DNA of 38,948 nt from CAYYMH01 sp964472785 (GTDB lineage: Bacteria > Zhuqueibacterota > Zhuqueibacteria > Thermofontimicrobiales > Thermofontimicrobiaceae), in NCBI GenBank assembly GCA_964472785.1, contig CAYYMH010000039.1:1-38948 (forward strand), read 5' to 3'. Of this stretch, positions 7,701 to 14,983 are shown piece after piece (the stretch's first letter is position 1; each line of letters opens with the position of its first letter). A model generated the notes under the pieces. That model made no database searches and was not told the DNA's origin. It saw nothing but the letters and a program-made list of their open reading frames with translations. The position numbers were made by a program, and so were the translations under genes.

Positions 7701-8162
7701 GCCGTCAAAGCCCTGGGCGATAATTCGGTCGAGATAAGAAAAAACGATGTTTTGCCAATCGGGATCCCAGAAACGGACTTTGTAGTTATCGAGCCAATCC
7801 GGATTGCTCTGGCCCAGCCAATCGGGCGCCGCGGGATCAGGCATCCCATCGTAATCCGCATCCCAGTCATTTTGCCAGTACCAGCGATAGGTTTCCGCTT
7901 CCCCGACGGACAGGTAGGTGAGTACCTTTTTACCGCTGTTTTTTATTTGAGAGATTTCCTCCGGAGAAAATTCACCGTCTGCATTACCTGTTGAGGAATA
8001 GTCAATGACAATTAATTCGAAGGTGTTGTTAGCGGATATTTCATCGATGTTGATATTTTGCAGTTGTATCGCCCACGAGTTGATTTGATTAATTTCATTC
8101 TGCGCGAAAAGGGCGGAAATGCAAAACAGGAAAATAATAGTTATTAGAATAGATTTTTTCAT
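4791..8162 (-). CDS. Secreted modular GH114-like / papain-like (C1A) protein with sorting domain
   Basis: This is a 1123-residue exported protein. Its signal peptide is MKKSILITIIFLFCISALFA, cut before Q. Residues 25-310 are a TM1410/GH114-like barrel (VIDYSS, VLTYLSVGEAE, DWLDNYKVRFWDPDW, GFDGIYCDIID), the endo-galactosaminidase-type family. Residues 315-545 are a C1A papain-like peptidase with Q334, catalytic C339 (GGTCWTHG), H498 (PNHAIAIVGWDD) and N523 (KNSWSDNWG). Residues 565-725 resemble the lectin-like domain that follows such peptidases. About 730-845 combine a carboxypeptidase-regulatory-like fold with a dockerin-like segment (AADVDKDGNVLMYDASLIAHY). Residues 897-1022 resemble a cohesin. 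The last 85 residues are a type IX-like sorting domain (FQNYPNPFNP). No strong Shine-Dalgarno is visible. A cell-surface or secreted polysaccharide/protein-degrading role is inferred. Confidence 0.9.
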   Translation of the reverse strand: MKKSILITIIFLFCISALFAQNEINQINSWAIQLQNINIDEISANNTFELIVIDYSSTGNADGEFSPEEISQIKNSGKKVLTYLSVGEAETYRWYWQNDWDADYDGMPDPAAPDWLGQSNPDWLDNYKVRFWDPDWQNIVFSYLDRIIAQGFDGIYCDIIDAYYYWSEEVNEESEAASLMILFIQNIQNYVGQKTSDPFYIFSQNAEGIIDASDVSNAEKSVYFQSIHGIGCEGLFFRGNRDENNKYNPDNYRLNLLEQFKDNGIRVFSIEYLTDQSKIDQYLIDAESHDFVPYVTTRELDILFDGINLYDGYPNNFDLRDVDGASYVTSVKSQQGGTCWTHGVMASIESNLLITNNWANSGELGEPNLAEYHLDWWNGFNQHNNDDVNPTTGNGLTVHQGGDYLVTSAYLSRGEGAVRDVDGQSFDTPPDRSNPNYHSFYVRDIEWLSANPDLSNIDQIKKQIMETGALGTCMCYSSSFISNNIHYQPESSTLEPNHAIAIVGWDDNKITPAPQPGAWLCKNSWSDNWGENGYFWISYYDKHCAKHPEMGAVSFQDAGPMRYDHIYYHDYHGWRATLYGFTEAVNAFTAAFSHQLEAVSFYTASNDVDYSVVIYQRFDNASLSEMLATKSGHISVKGFHTVDLDDAVFIHQGEPFYIYLYLSAGGLPYDKTSEVPVLLGATATGTIVTSSANPNESYYRSGTNWLDLYALDSSANFCIKGLATHTNLAGISGQVVYHASANPVAEALLNLSGNAADSSFTDENGRYFFSNLQPDLDYTTKPSKTGDFTPETILSYDAALTARIALNLFPDATASQIMAADVDKDGNVLMYDASLIAHYAVGFPPVAASHAGNWVFSPMNRNYTSLNFMTTGQDYQAILLGDVDGNWNHEAAGGTGKVSYDQFAITKVKQNANEDELVIPLTAEPDEQIYSCDLTLRFDPSVLSFNRIEKTEVSRHFQTLSNTSEPGTLRISAFGVQPVSQNGPFLLLNFKIIGEKSHVTDINVDSYIINNNPAKRGLITVVVGNKDVNVVDDFRLFQNYPNPFNPTTTIEYFVPERSQVRLSVYNLLGEKINVLVDGIQNPGKQTAIWDGRDNERKIVGSGVYVYKLDAGSVHLSRKMMFLR

Positions 8163-8232
8163 ATTTGTAAATTTTTGCCTTGAAATCTCCAGGACTCAAA
8201 GAAAATAAATTATGGTTGCGTCCATTTGTCGT

Positions 8233-8474
8233 CGGAATTAATGCGTAAGCATTTTATATTTTATAACAGAATAAAATCCTGGCGGATTAAATCCGGGACT
8301 TTTATTATCACACACGGCTGTTCGGATTTTATGCGTAAGCATTTTATATTTGATGACTAATAAAATTCTGACGGATTAATTCCGGGGTTTTTATTATCAC
8401 ACAAAGCTTTTCGGATTTTATGCGTGAGCATTTTATATTTGATGACTAATAAAATCCTGACGGATTAATTCCGG
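8233..8474. repeat. Three tandem ~90-bp units, each able to fold
   Basis: Units begin at 8233, 8323 and 8412 (periods 90 and 89; the last is cut after 62 bases). Each opens CGGAWTTWATGCGTRAGCAT and ends with an AATAAAATYCTGRCGGATTAA motif and a CCGG. The opening CGGATTTTAT can pair with the inner ATAAAATYCTG, and ATGC-GTAA-GCAT is a short hairpin. No coding potential. They lie upstream of the modular secreted gene (minus strand), so they could be a leader regulatory array or an expanded intergenic repeat. Confidence 0.75.
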
Positions 8475-8703
8475 AAAAAAAAACCGATATAAATTCTTCA
8501 CACGTTCAAACAAAAGAAATTACTTATAATACTTGAGAAAGTCAAGTAAATCTATGATGGTTTAAAAAATTTAATATCTTTCGTAGCTTTAATTTTGGAC
8601 ATAATTGAGTTACGGAATTTTACTGAAAGTGCGCAAAAATAGTGCTTGATTATCAAATTGAAAATTATTATTTTAAACACAACAGATTTCTTTTCTTTTT
8701 CTA

Positions 8704-8784
8704 CTGATTCACACGGATTTTTACAGATTATTTTTATCATGAATATTTTAAAATTTGTATTTATCTGTGCAAATCGGTGACAGG
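8704..8784. repeat. Inverted repeat 'CACGGATTTTTACAGATTA' type element
   Basis: The left arm starts CTGATTCACACGGATTT (8704) and ends ACAGATTA (8730). The right arm is TTATCTGTGCAAATCGGTGA (8761-8780). Read as reverse complements they align along most of their length, separated by 30 AT-rich bases. Motifs of the 'GATTTACACGGATTTTTACAGAT / ATCTGTGAAAATCTGTG' type are scattered through many environmental bacterial genomes as short intergenic repeats. The rest of the 8475-8867 spacer shows nothing else I can support. Confidence 0.6.
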
Positions 8785-8867
8785 AATTTCATTTTTAAAA
8801 ACGCTCAGCCATTTTTTTGTTTCAGCAAGTAAAGATTTTTTACCATATTTTGCCAGAGGGATTTAAA

Positions 8868-10008
8868 TTGTCAGAAAATTACAGAGACTTATTCGAATTT
8901 GATCCGGGGATCATCTATTTCAATCACGCAGCAACCGGCATGTTGCCGAAAAGGTCGGCGGCTGCGATGATGAACCATATTAATTATTTGAAAAAGAACG
9001 GCACACCGCCGGTTGACGATTTATTAACACTGCAATGCCGGTTTCGAGATCAGGCTGCTCAACTGCTCAATGTAAATCCGAACAGCATTGCCTTTATCAA
9101 AAATACAACCGAAGGTTTATCCATTGCCCTGCATTCAATCGATGGGCAAACCGGAGACAACATGATCGTGCAGGAAGATGCGTTTCCGGCGAGTTTGTAT
9201 CCGGCACACTACTGTTTTCCGGATGTGGAGAAACGGTATTTGCCGATGGCGCAAGATCCGGATCGTTACCAGCGGTTGAAAAATTATGTCGATGACCGAA
9301 CCCGGGCAATTGTGGTGGATTATGTTCATTTTCTGTCGGGTATGCGGCAGGATTTGACGGAACTGTGGGAGATTCGGAAGCAAAGCAATGCCTTGTTGAT
9401 CGTGGACGGCATTCAGGCGCTGGGCGCGATTCAGGTCGATCTTCAAAATACGCCGGTGGATTTTTTTTCAGCCGGAGGCATGAAGTGGCTGCAGGGTCCA
9501 ATGGGCACCGGTATCCTTATATGTTAATACAGATTTGCTGGAAGATTTGGAGCCATTTCATGTGGGCTGGTTGAGCGCTGAATACGATGACATGTCAAGT
9601 TTTTATCCGATCCGACCGTTGAAAAAAGATGCGGGCCGGTTTCAGCCGGCAAATGAAAATTTCGTGGGCATGGTCGGTTTGACCGAATCCATCAAAATTC
9701 AGAATGAAATCACTTCTGTGGTTATTGAAAATAGAATTGCCGAATTGACGGATTATTTTATCCAACAGTTACTGGAACATCAATTTGAAATATTGACGCC
9801 CAGCGACAAATCGAAACGCGCCGGGATTGCCACGTTTAAACACGAGCGGCTGGATTCTGGCGAGATATTCGAATTGCTTTCGCAGCGGAAGATAAAATGT
9901 TCTCTGAGAGAAGGGTGGGTGAGAGTAGCCATCCATTTTTATAATACCGAGCAAGAACTGGAAGAAATTTTTAACGTTGTGTTACCTGCTTTGGATTGTG
10001 GGGGGTAA
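8868..10008 (+). pseudogene. Class V aminotransferase (cysteine desulfurase-like), frameshifted
   Basis: Two frames together encode one PLP enzyme of about 380 residues, the normal size for class V aminotransferases. The first part (to TAA 9525-9527) contains FNHAATGMLPKR, the NTTEG loop, VDYVHFLSGMRQD, the PLP-contacting DGIQALGA and the Schiff-base lysine in SAGGMKWLQGPMGTGIL. The second part resumes with YVNTDLLEDLEPFHVGW and runs to the normal C-terminus (REGWVRVAIHFYNTEQELEE). One extra base near A9519 (CTT-A-TAT-GTT) causes the break. The start is probably TTG 8868, six bases after AGAGGGA. There is no slippery homopolymer, so this is a true frameshift mutation or a sequencing/assembly error. 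The substrate is unknown. Confidence 0.85.
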
Positions 10009-10013
10009 AAAGC

Positions 10014-10904
10014 ATGCCAGAATTACCTGAAATCGTTGTGATCAGCCGGCAGATGGATGAGACAATTGTCGGAAAAGAAATTTCCAGTGTGGAAATTTAT
10101 CAGCCCAAATGTTTAAATCGAAAGATCGAGGATTATCAAACAAATCTGCCCGATAAAAAAATAACCGCCGTCGAGCCAGTAGGGAAATGGATTCGGCTGC
10201 GGATGGATTCAGAGGCTCAATTGTTAATCAATCTGGGAATGGGCGGCGAAATTATAAATTTTACTGACTTAAATCAGGTTCCGGATAAAACAAAGTTACT
10301 TGTCCGCTTCACAGACGAAAGCGGGTTTTATGTGACGCTGTGGTGGTTTGGTTATTTCCATTTGGTGTTAAAAGATGAGCGCAATCCGATGACAGACGAA
10401 TTGGGTGACGATCCGCTACAATTGAACTTTGATCAGTTCAGCACCAAATTTGACGGGCGGCGCGGGCAGATTAAACCGCTGTTGCTGAATCAGAAATTTA
10501 TCCGCGGCATCGGCAACTTTTATATTCAGGAGATTCTGTTTCAGGCGAAGATTCACCCGCAGCGTCTGGTTCAGTCACTGAGTGAAAAAGAATTGAAAAA
10601 ATTATTTGGTGCGATACACGGCGTTTTACACCAGTCAATTGACTTGGGATCGAGTTCTTATGAGCTGGATTTTTTCGGAAAAAAGGGAAAATATGATTTG
10701 AAACAATTATCGTTCGCGTACCAAGAAAACGCACCGTGTCCGGTTTGCGATACACTCACCGAAAAGATCAAAACCGGTTCCAACGCCCAATATATTTGTC
10801 CGCAGTGTCAGAAAAAATCCCTGCCCAACAATGGCAGGTCGAAGGGAAATGTTCAAAAAGAAAAAAAGGCTTTTCGAAAAACGAAATTACAAAAACAGAA
10901 ATGA
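10014..10904 (+). CDS. Fpg/Nei-family DNA glycosylase / AP lyase
   Basis: This 296-residue base-excision-repair protein starts at ATG 10014, because the catalytic N-terminus must be MPELPE (P2 nucleophile, E3). GGGGG lies 9-14 bases upstream. Lys58 (VGKWIRL) matches the conserved beta-hairpin lysine, and LLINLGMGG matches the LGMSG strand. The helix-two-turn-helix is FIRGIGNFYIQEILFQAKIH. A four-cysteine zinc finger follows (C232-x2-C235, C262-x2-C265), then an extra basic tail of about 30 residues. The zinc-finger arginine that normally contacts the flipped base (GGR-T in Fpg) is absent here (TGSNAQYIC). It probably removes oxidised bases, but substrate choice may differ. It starts five bases after the aminotransferase stop, so the two probably share a transcript. 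Confidence 0.9.
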   Translation: MPELPEIVVISRQMDETIVGKEISSVEIYQPKCLNRKIEDYQTNLPDKKITAVEPVGKWIRLRMDSEAQLLINLGMGGEIINFTDLNQVPDKTKLLVRFTDESGFYVTLWWFGYFHLVLKDERNPMTDELGDDPLQLNFDQFSTKFDGRRGQIKPLLLNQKFIRGIGNFYIQEILFQAKIHPQRLVQSLSEKELKKLFGAIHGVLHQSIDLGSSSYELDFFGKKGKYDLKQLSFAYQENAPCPVCDTLTEKIKTGSNAQYICPQCQKKSLPNNGRSKGNVQKEKKAFRKTKLQKQK

Positions 10905-10913
10905 GGGATCACC

Positions 10914-11561
10914 ATGAAAAATTTTAAGCATGCCTTGATAACTTTGGTTATTTTGCTGTTGATTTTTAACTGCGTCAAAATTGATGATATCGAATTTGCA
11001 GAGCAAAAAGTGAGCAATTCACTCGATCAATTCTACAATGCACTGGAAAAACAGGATCTGAACAGGTTGATGTCCCTTTTTCTTCAGGGACCAAATACGG
11101 TGATGATTTTTCCTGAACCCGAAGGTAAAGTCGTGGGTACTGAAGAAATTCAACAGCGGTGGCAGCAAATTTTTGCTGATGTTTCATCAATCAAAACATT
11201 TCGAAGTCAACAGACGGTTCAAGTTCATTCCAATATTCACACTGCCTGGACATCATCGGTCAACAAGGTTGAAATTGTCACCGAGGAGGGGGTTAAAATT
11301 ATAAATGTCGTGGTGTCTGCCGTGTTAGAAGAACGAGCCAATCAGTGGTTGTTCACGCAAGTCCACTTTTCGATACCGCCAAAAGAAAAATTGACTGAAA
11401 TTGTCAAACCCGAGGCGATCGAGGAAAGCGCTCCTGAAAAGGAACCAACAGTGAAAGATACCATAGAGACTGAGGCTCCGGACGCACCGGAGAAACAGAC
11501 ACCTCAACCGGCTGATTCAACACGGGATTCGACGAAAGTCAAAACGAAAAGTGATTATTAA
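10914..11561 (+). CDS. Putative lipoprotein with SnoaL/NTF2-like domain
   Basis: This is a 215-residue exported protein. ATG 10914 follows GAGGGA at good spacing and begins a hydrophobic leader (ALITLVILLLIFNC) ending in Cys21. That is a plausible although non-ideal lipobox (IFNC), suggesting a lipid-anchored envelope protein. Residues 35-155 fit the SnoaL-like/DUF4440 NTF2 fold: a helix with FYNALEKQDLNRLMSLF, then VMIFPEPEGKVVGTEEIQQR and strands through AVLEERANQWLFTQVHFS. The last 60 residues are an acidic, Pro/Thr/Glu-rich, probably disordered tail. Ten bases separate it from the glycosylase stop, so the two are probably cotranscribed. The ligand is unknown. Confidence 0.75.
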   Translation: MKNFKHALITLVILLLIFNCVKIDDIEFAEQKVSNSLDQFYNALEKQDLNRLMSLFLQGPNTVMIFPEPEGKVVGTEEIQQRWQQIFADVSSIKTFRSQQTVQVHSNIHTAWTSSVNKVEIVTEEGVKIINVVVSAVLEERANQWLFTQVHFSIPPKEKLTEIVKPEAIEESAPEKEPTVKDTIETEAPDAPEKQTPQPADSTRDSTKVKTKSDY

Positions 11562-11606
11562 AGGGAAACGAAATCGGTTCTGTTGAATATGGGGTTTGAA
11601 ATAAAA

Positions 11607-14600
11607 ATGAAGTGTAAACATTTTCTAACTGTTGTGTCTCTGATGCTGTTGCCCTTTGTCATCCAGGCTCAATCAGGAGAAATAATTTTTGAGGACAATT
11701 TTAAAGACTACCAAAACGGCTCCCCGGGAGCGCCAAATTGGATAATTACCAAAGGGGTGTGGACAGTTTCTGATGGCGGATTTATTCAGCAAGCAGAAAC
11801 GTACGATTGCGGCGCTTTGCTTGATATTTATCTGAACAGATCGTTCAAATTGGAATTCAAGTTCAGAGCTCTGAAAGGAGAGCCGGGCGCCGGATTCTTT
11901 TTTCATTCTGAAAAGAAAAACAGTACCGCGTTTTCTCACATGTGCCGGATCGAATCCGAGCAAACGATGCTGAAAGGACTTTTCAAAAACAATCAATACG
12001 AATGCAGAGAAATCATCCGCTTTGAGGAGAAGAATTTTAAAAAGTGGCATCGGATGTCACTTATCGTGGATCAGGATAAGGGACAATACTCGGTTTCTTT
12101 GGATGGAAAAACGTTGATTGAAGGCAACCCTTTTGTCTTCAAAGCAGGCTATTGCGGCTTACAGTCCTCCGGCGGGATGATAGAATTCGACGATGTCAAA
12201 TTGTCCAAAATGCCGATGAAAAAAAGTCCGCCGGTCCTGGACTGGATTCATCATTTTATTGTCAATCAAAAAAAGCAGATTGTTATCCCGCACCAGTCAA
12301 AGGCGGTGAATTATATTTTGAATCCGGATGGTAAACTTATCAAAACTTTCGGGACACCGGTTCAATATAAAGGGCAGTTCGAGTGCCCGGTTGGAATTGT
12401 GGAATTGTCCAACGGTAGTTATGTGGTTAGCGATACCAGCTTGGGGCGCGTTTTTCTCTTTAATAAAAAGGGGAAATGTGAAAAAGCAATCGGCTATGCT
12501 GGCACCACCAGGTTGAAAAATCCGCTGGATTTAAGCGTGGATGAGAATGACCATGTTTATATTGTCGATAGGGGAGAGCGTCAAATTTTTATTTTGGATA
12601 ACGAGTTGGAATTTATTGCCAGCTTTGGCAAGAACGAACTCAAAGCGCCACTTGCTGTCAATGTTGATAAAAATCGTATTTATGTTTTAGATTCCGGTTA
12701 CAATCAAATTGTGGTTTACGGTTGGCAGTATCAAAAAGTCATCCGGGAAAGATGTTTTGATATTAAAACAGGTTGGTTTCGTGATTTGTTGGTAAACAAT
12801 GATTGGTGCTATGTGGCTGTGAATAATGAAGTGCGAAAATACGCTAATGATGGTAGATTGGCCGAATCTTTCAACGGTGAATCCATTGGCGGCATTTATC
12901 CCACAGGATTGGGTATTGATGCTGAAGAGCGGATTTACATTGCTGATTTTCTTAATGGACGCATTTTAATTGTTAATAATGAGCTTGCTGAACCGGAGTG
13001 GCGCGTTTTAACGTCTTCAGAGAATCATCTGGAAATTGAAATTTACACACCGGAAAACGAGAATGTTGCATTCAAATTTTATTCAAAAGATCAACTCGTC
13101 GAACAACGATCAAGTGAACAAAAAACACGACATGTTTTTAAAATAGACCGTCTGTTACCTTCGACAACGTATCATTTCCAATTTACCCCGGAGATTTCAC
13201 AGATGCCGGCGAAGCATGAATTTTCCAAAAAATATCCGGTGGTCACAGCAGCGGAAGCAGGCAAAAAACATTTTCGCAGCGTCTCCATGGCGACGATTAT
13301 TTTCACGGAGGTGTTGGATACGTCGAAAATGGAATCCGGTTATCCCGAGTTGCCTCCACTTGAGCACAAGGAAATCGACCGGATTAAAAATCAGATCCGT
13401 GATGGCGTTAAGTTTTACTGGATGAATTCGCATTTGAATTTTTTCATTGATAATGATTTTATTGTGGTACGTGACTGTTATTTTAAACATGAATTATTTG
13501 GACCGGAATGGTGGTATCCGCCTTTGGAAAAAATGGTTGAAAAAACAATCCGGAATGATGATAAACGGGTTGATGATTACCAGGCTGTTTTGTATCTGGC
13601 TTGTGTTCGGAATTATGATGAGAAAAAAGAAAAATTCGTGCTTGGCGGTCGCGGTGGCGGCTTTACCATGGGATTGGCTGCCAATGGTCAGTATGGTATT
13701 TCTTACTGGGAAGTGACGCATAAAAATCACAATTCCGGAAATAACTGGCTGATGGTGCACGAATTCCATCATCAATTGGACGAACTGTTTATGTTGAGCG
13801 GATACCCTGAATACTGGTTTTGTCATTTTTCTCCGTCGATCAATACGGCTGCTGATTTTGGCGAACATTTTGACGGCAATGCCTGGATTTTGAAAAATTG
13901 GGATCAGAATAAATGGTATGATTTAAAATACGGTGATTTACGATTTACCGACGATCAGGACATGGACGGTATTCCGGATGATGATCCGTCCTTGCCCATG
14001 GATGAAAAAAGATTGGGCAGCAGCGATCAATTTGTAGATTACGATGCCGATGGTGTTTCGGATTTGGATGAAATAAACTTCAGCAACTGGGTGGTCGAAG
14101 GTTGCGGTGAGACTTACGGCGGCGCACAATATTTTCCAAATTTATCAAATCCTGATACAGACAACGATGGATTAATCGATGGGCAAGACCTTTATCCGCT
14201 TTATCCGGCACATCCTGAAATTCATTTCGGGTCACCATGGCCCGATTCTGTGGCGCTTTTTACCAGAGAACATACGTTCGCCCGCCTCACAGATTACCGA
14301 ATCCACGCCAATGTATTTGCGCAATGGGATTCCAGTTATTTAAAGTTTGCATTTGAAACAGACCGGCTGGCGCCTATCAAATTGATGGTCGATGCTGATG
14401 CGGACGGATGGTTTATCGGGCGGGATAATCTGTTGATTAATCTAATTCCGGAAAAAGATGGTCATTTGGATTGTAGCGTCGAGGTTTTTAATGCGGCAGT
14501 GGCTGATCGTTGGCCTTTCCACGATGAAAAATTAGCCAAACAAATTGATGTAAAATCAGAGTTAAAAATTATTGATGACAGATATTTTATTGAAGTGAGG

Positions 14601-14756
14601 ATTCCAAAACAGGACTATCTGGGGCTGAAACTGGCAGCGAATGAGAAAATCGGCGTCAGTATTGGATTTAAAGTTACCATGGATGCAGAAGGGTATCAGC
14701 GCTATGTGACGATATTTGAACCGAACCGATTTTTCGATGTTCAATTAGTTGATTAG
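11607..14756 (+). CDS. Secreted HExxH protein with LamG, NHL and CBM9-like modules
   Basis: This is a 1049-residue protein from ATG 11607, the start that gives a clean signal peptide (MKCKHFLTVVSLMLLPFVIQ, then A before the cut at Q); TTG 11583 and ATG 11589 are alternatives. Residues 25-205 are a concanavalin/LamG-like jelly roll. About 220-460 are an NHL-type propeller (repeated VDENDHVYIVDRGERQIFIL pattern). A short Fn3-like segment follows. Around residue 718 HEFHHQLDELF supplies a zinc-peptidase HExxH, followed by HFSPSINTAADFGEHFDGNAW, which may provide a third ligand. Residues about 780-860 hold calcium-binding thrombospondin-3-like repeats (DDQDMDGIPDDD, NPDTDNDGLIDG). The final 180 residues resemble a CBM9/DOMON fold. 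There is no PNPFN sorting domain, unlike its neighbours. A metallopeptidase acting on surface glycoproteins is an inference. Confidence 0.8.
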   Translation: MKCKHFLTVVSLMLLPFVIQAQSGEIIFEDNFKDYQNGSPGAPNWIITKGVWTVSDGGFIQQAETYDCGALLDIYLNRSFKLEFKFRALKGEPGAGFFFHSEKKNSTAFSHMCRIESEQTMLKGLFKNNQYECREIIRFEEKNFKKWHRMSLIVDQDKGQYSVSLDGKTLIEGNPFVFKAGYCGLQSSGGMIEFDDVKLSKMPMKKSPPVLDWIHHFIVNQKKQIVIPHQSKAVNYILNPDGKLIKTFGTPVQYKGQFECPVGIVELSNGSYVVSDTSLGRVFLFNKKGKCEKAIGYAGTTRLKNPLDLSVDENDHVYIVDRGERQIFILDNELEFIASFGKNELKAPLAVNVDKNRIYVLDSGYNQIVVYGWQYQKVIRERCFDIKTGWFRDLLVNNDWCYVAVNNEVRKYANDGRLAESFNGESIGGIYPTGLGIDAEERIYIADFLNGRILIVNNELAEPEWRVLTSSENHLEIEIYTPENENVAFKFYSKDQLVEQRSSEQKTRHVFKIDRLLPSTTYHFQFTPEISQMPAKHEFSKKYPVVTAAEAGKKHFRSVSMATIIFTEVLDTSKMESGYPELPPLEHKEIDRIKNQIRDGVKFYWMNSHLNFFIDNDFIVVRDCYFKHELFGPEWWYPPLEKMVEKTIRNDDKRVDDYQAVLYLACVRNYDEKKEKFVLGGRGGGFTMGLAANGQYGISYWEVTHKNHNSGNNWLMVHEFHHQLDELFMLSGYPEYWFCHFSPSINTAADFGEHFDGNAWILKNWDQNKWYDLKYGDLRFTDDQDMDGIPDDDPSLPMDEKRLGSSDQFVDYDADGVSDLDEINFSNWVVEGCGETYGGAQYFPNLSNPDTDNDGLIDGQDLYPLYPAHPEIHFGSPWPDSVALFTREHTFARLTDYRIHANVFAQWDSSYLKFAFETDRLAPIKLMVDADADGWFIGRDNLLINLIPEKDGHLDCSVEVFNAAVADRWPFHDEKLAKQIDVKSELKIIDDRYFIEVRIPKQDYLGLKLAANEKIGVSIGFKVTMDAEGYQRYVTIFEPNRFFDVQLVD

Positions 14757-14795
14757 TGCCTGACCGAAAACACAATAAGAGAACTCAGCCCAGGA

Positions 14796-14813
14796 CTCTC
14801 CTAATAAGGAGAG
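14796..14813. repeat. Short hairpin in the 14757-14983 spacer
   Basis: CTCTCCT (14796-14802) and AGGAGAG (14807-14813) form a perfect 7-base stem with loop AATA, directly followed by GGAGAATAGG. No T-run follows, so it is not a convincing terminator. Similar 'CTCTCC..AAGGAGAGGG' hairpins are common interspersed repeats in environmental genomes. The rest of the spacer has no gene I can support. Confidence 0.5.
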
Positions 14814-14983
14814 GGAGAATAGGAATCATCCTTCTCTTTCCAGGACAAGGGGATAGGAAATTAGGTAAGTTTAGACAAATTTGAAAATATCATTTTTAGC
14901 AAACAAAAAAGAGTTTTCGTTTAGACATTACTTAAAAAATTAAGCAGATGCTGCTGAATAATTCAAAACAAATGAGGAAATAA

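Noticed and set aside
8233..8474. CRISPR array
   Set aside because: Units are about 90 bases and repeat along their whole length; there are no unique spacers between short repeats and no cas genes.
8552..8740. Minus-strand frame of 62 residues
   Set aside because: Low-complexity AT-rich frame covering part of an inverted repeat, no ribosome site.
9516..9527. Programmed ribosomal frameshift in the aminotransferase
   Set aside because: No slippery heptamer or downstream pseudoknot-like structure is evident, and the family is not known for recoding.
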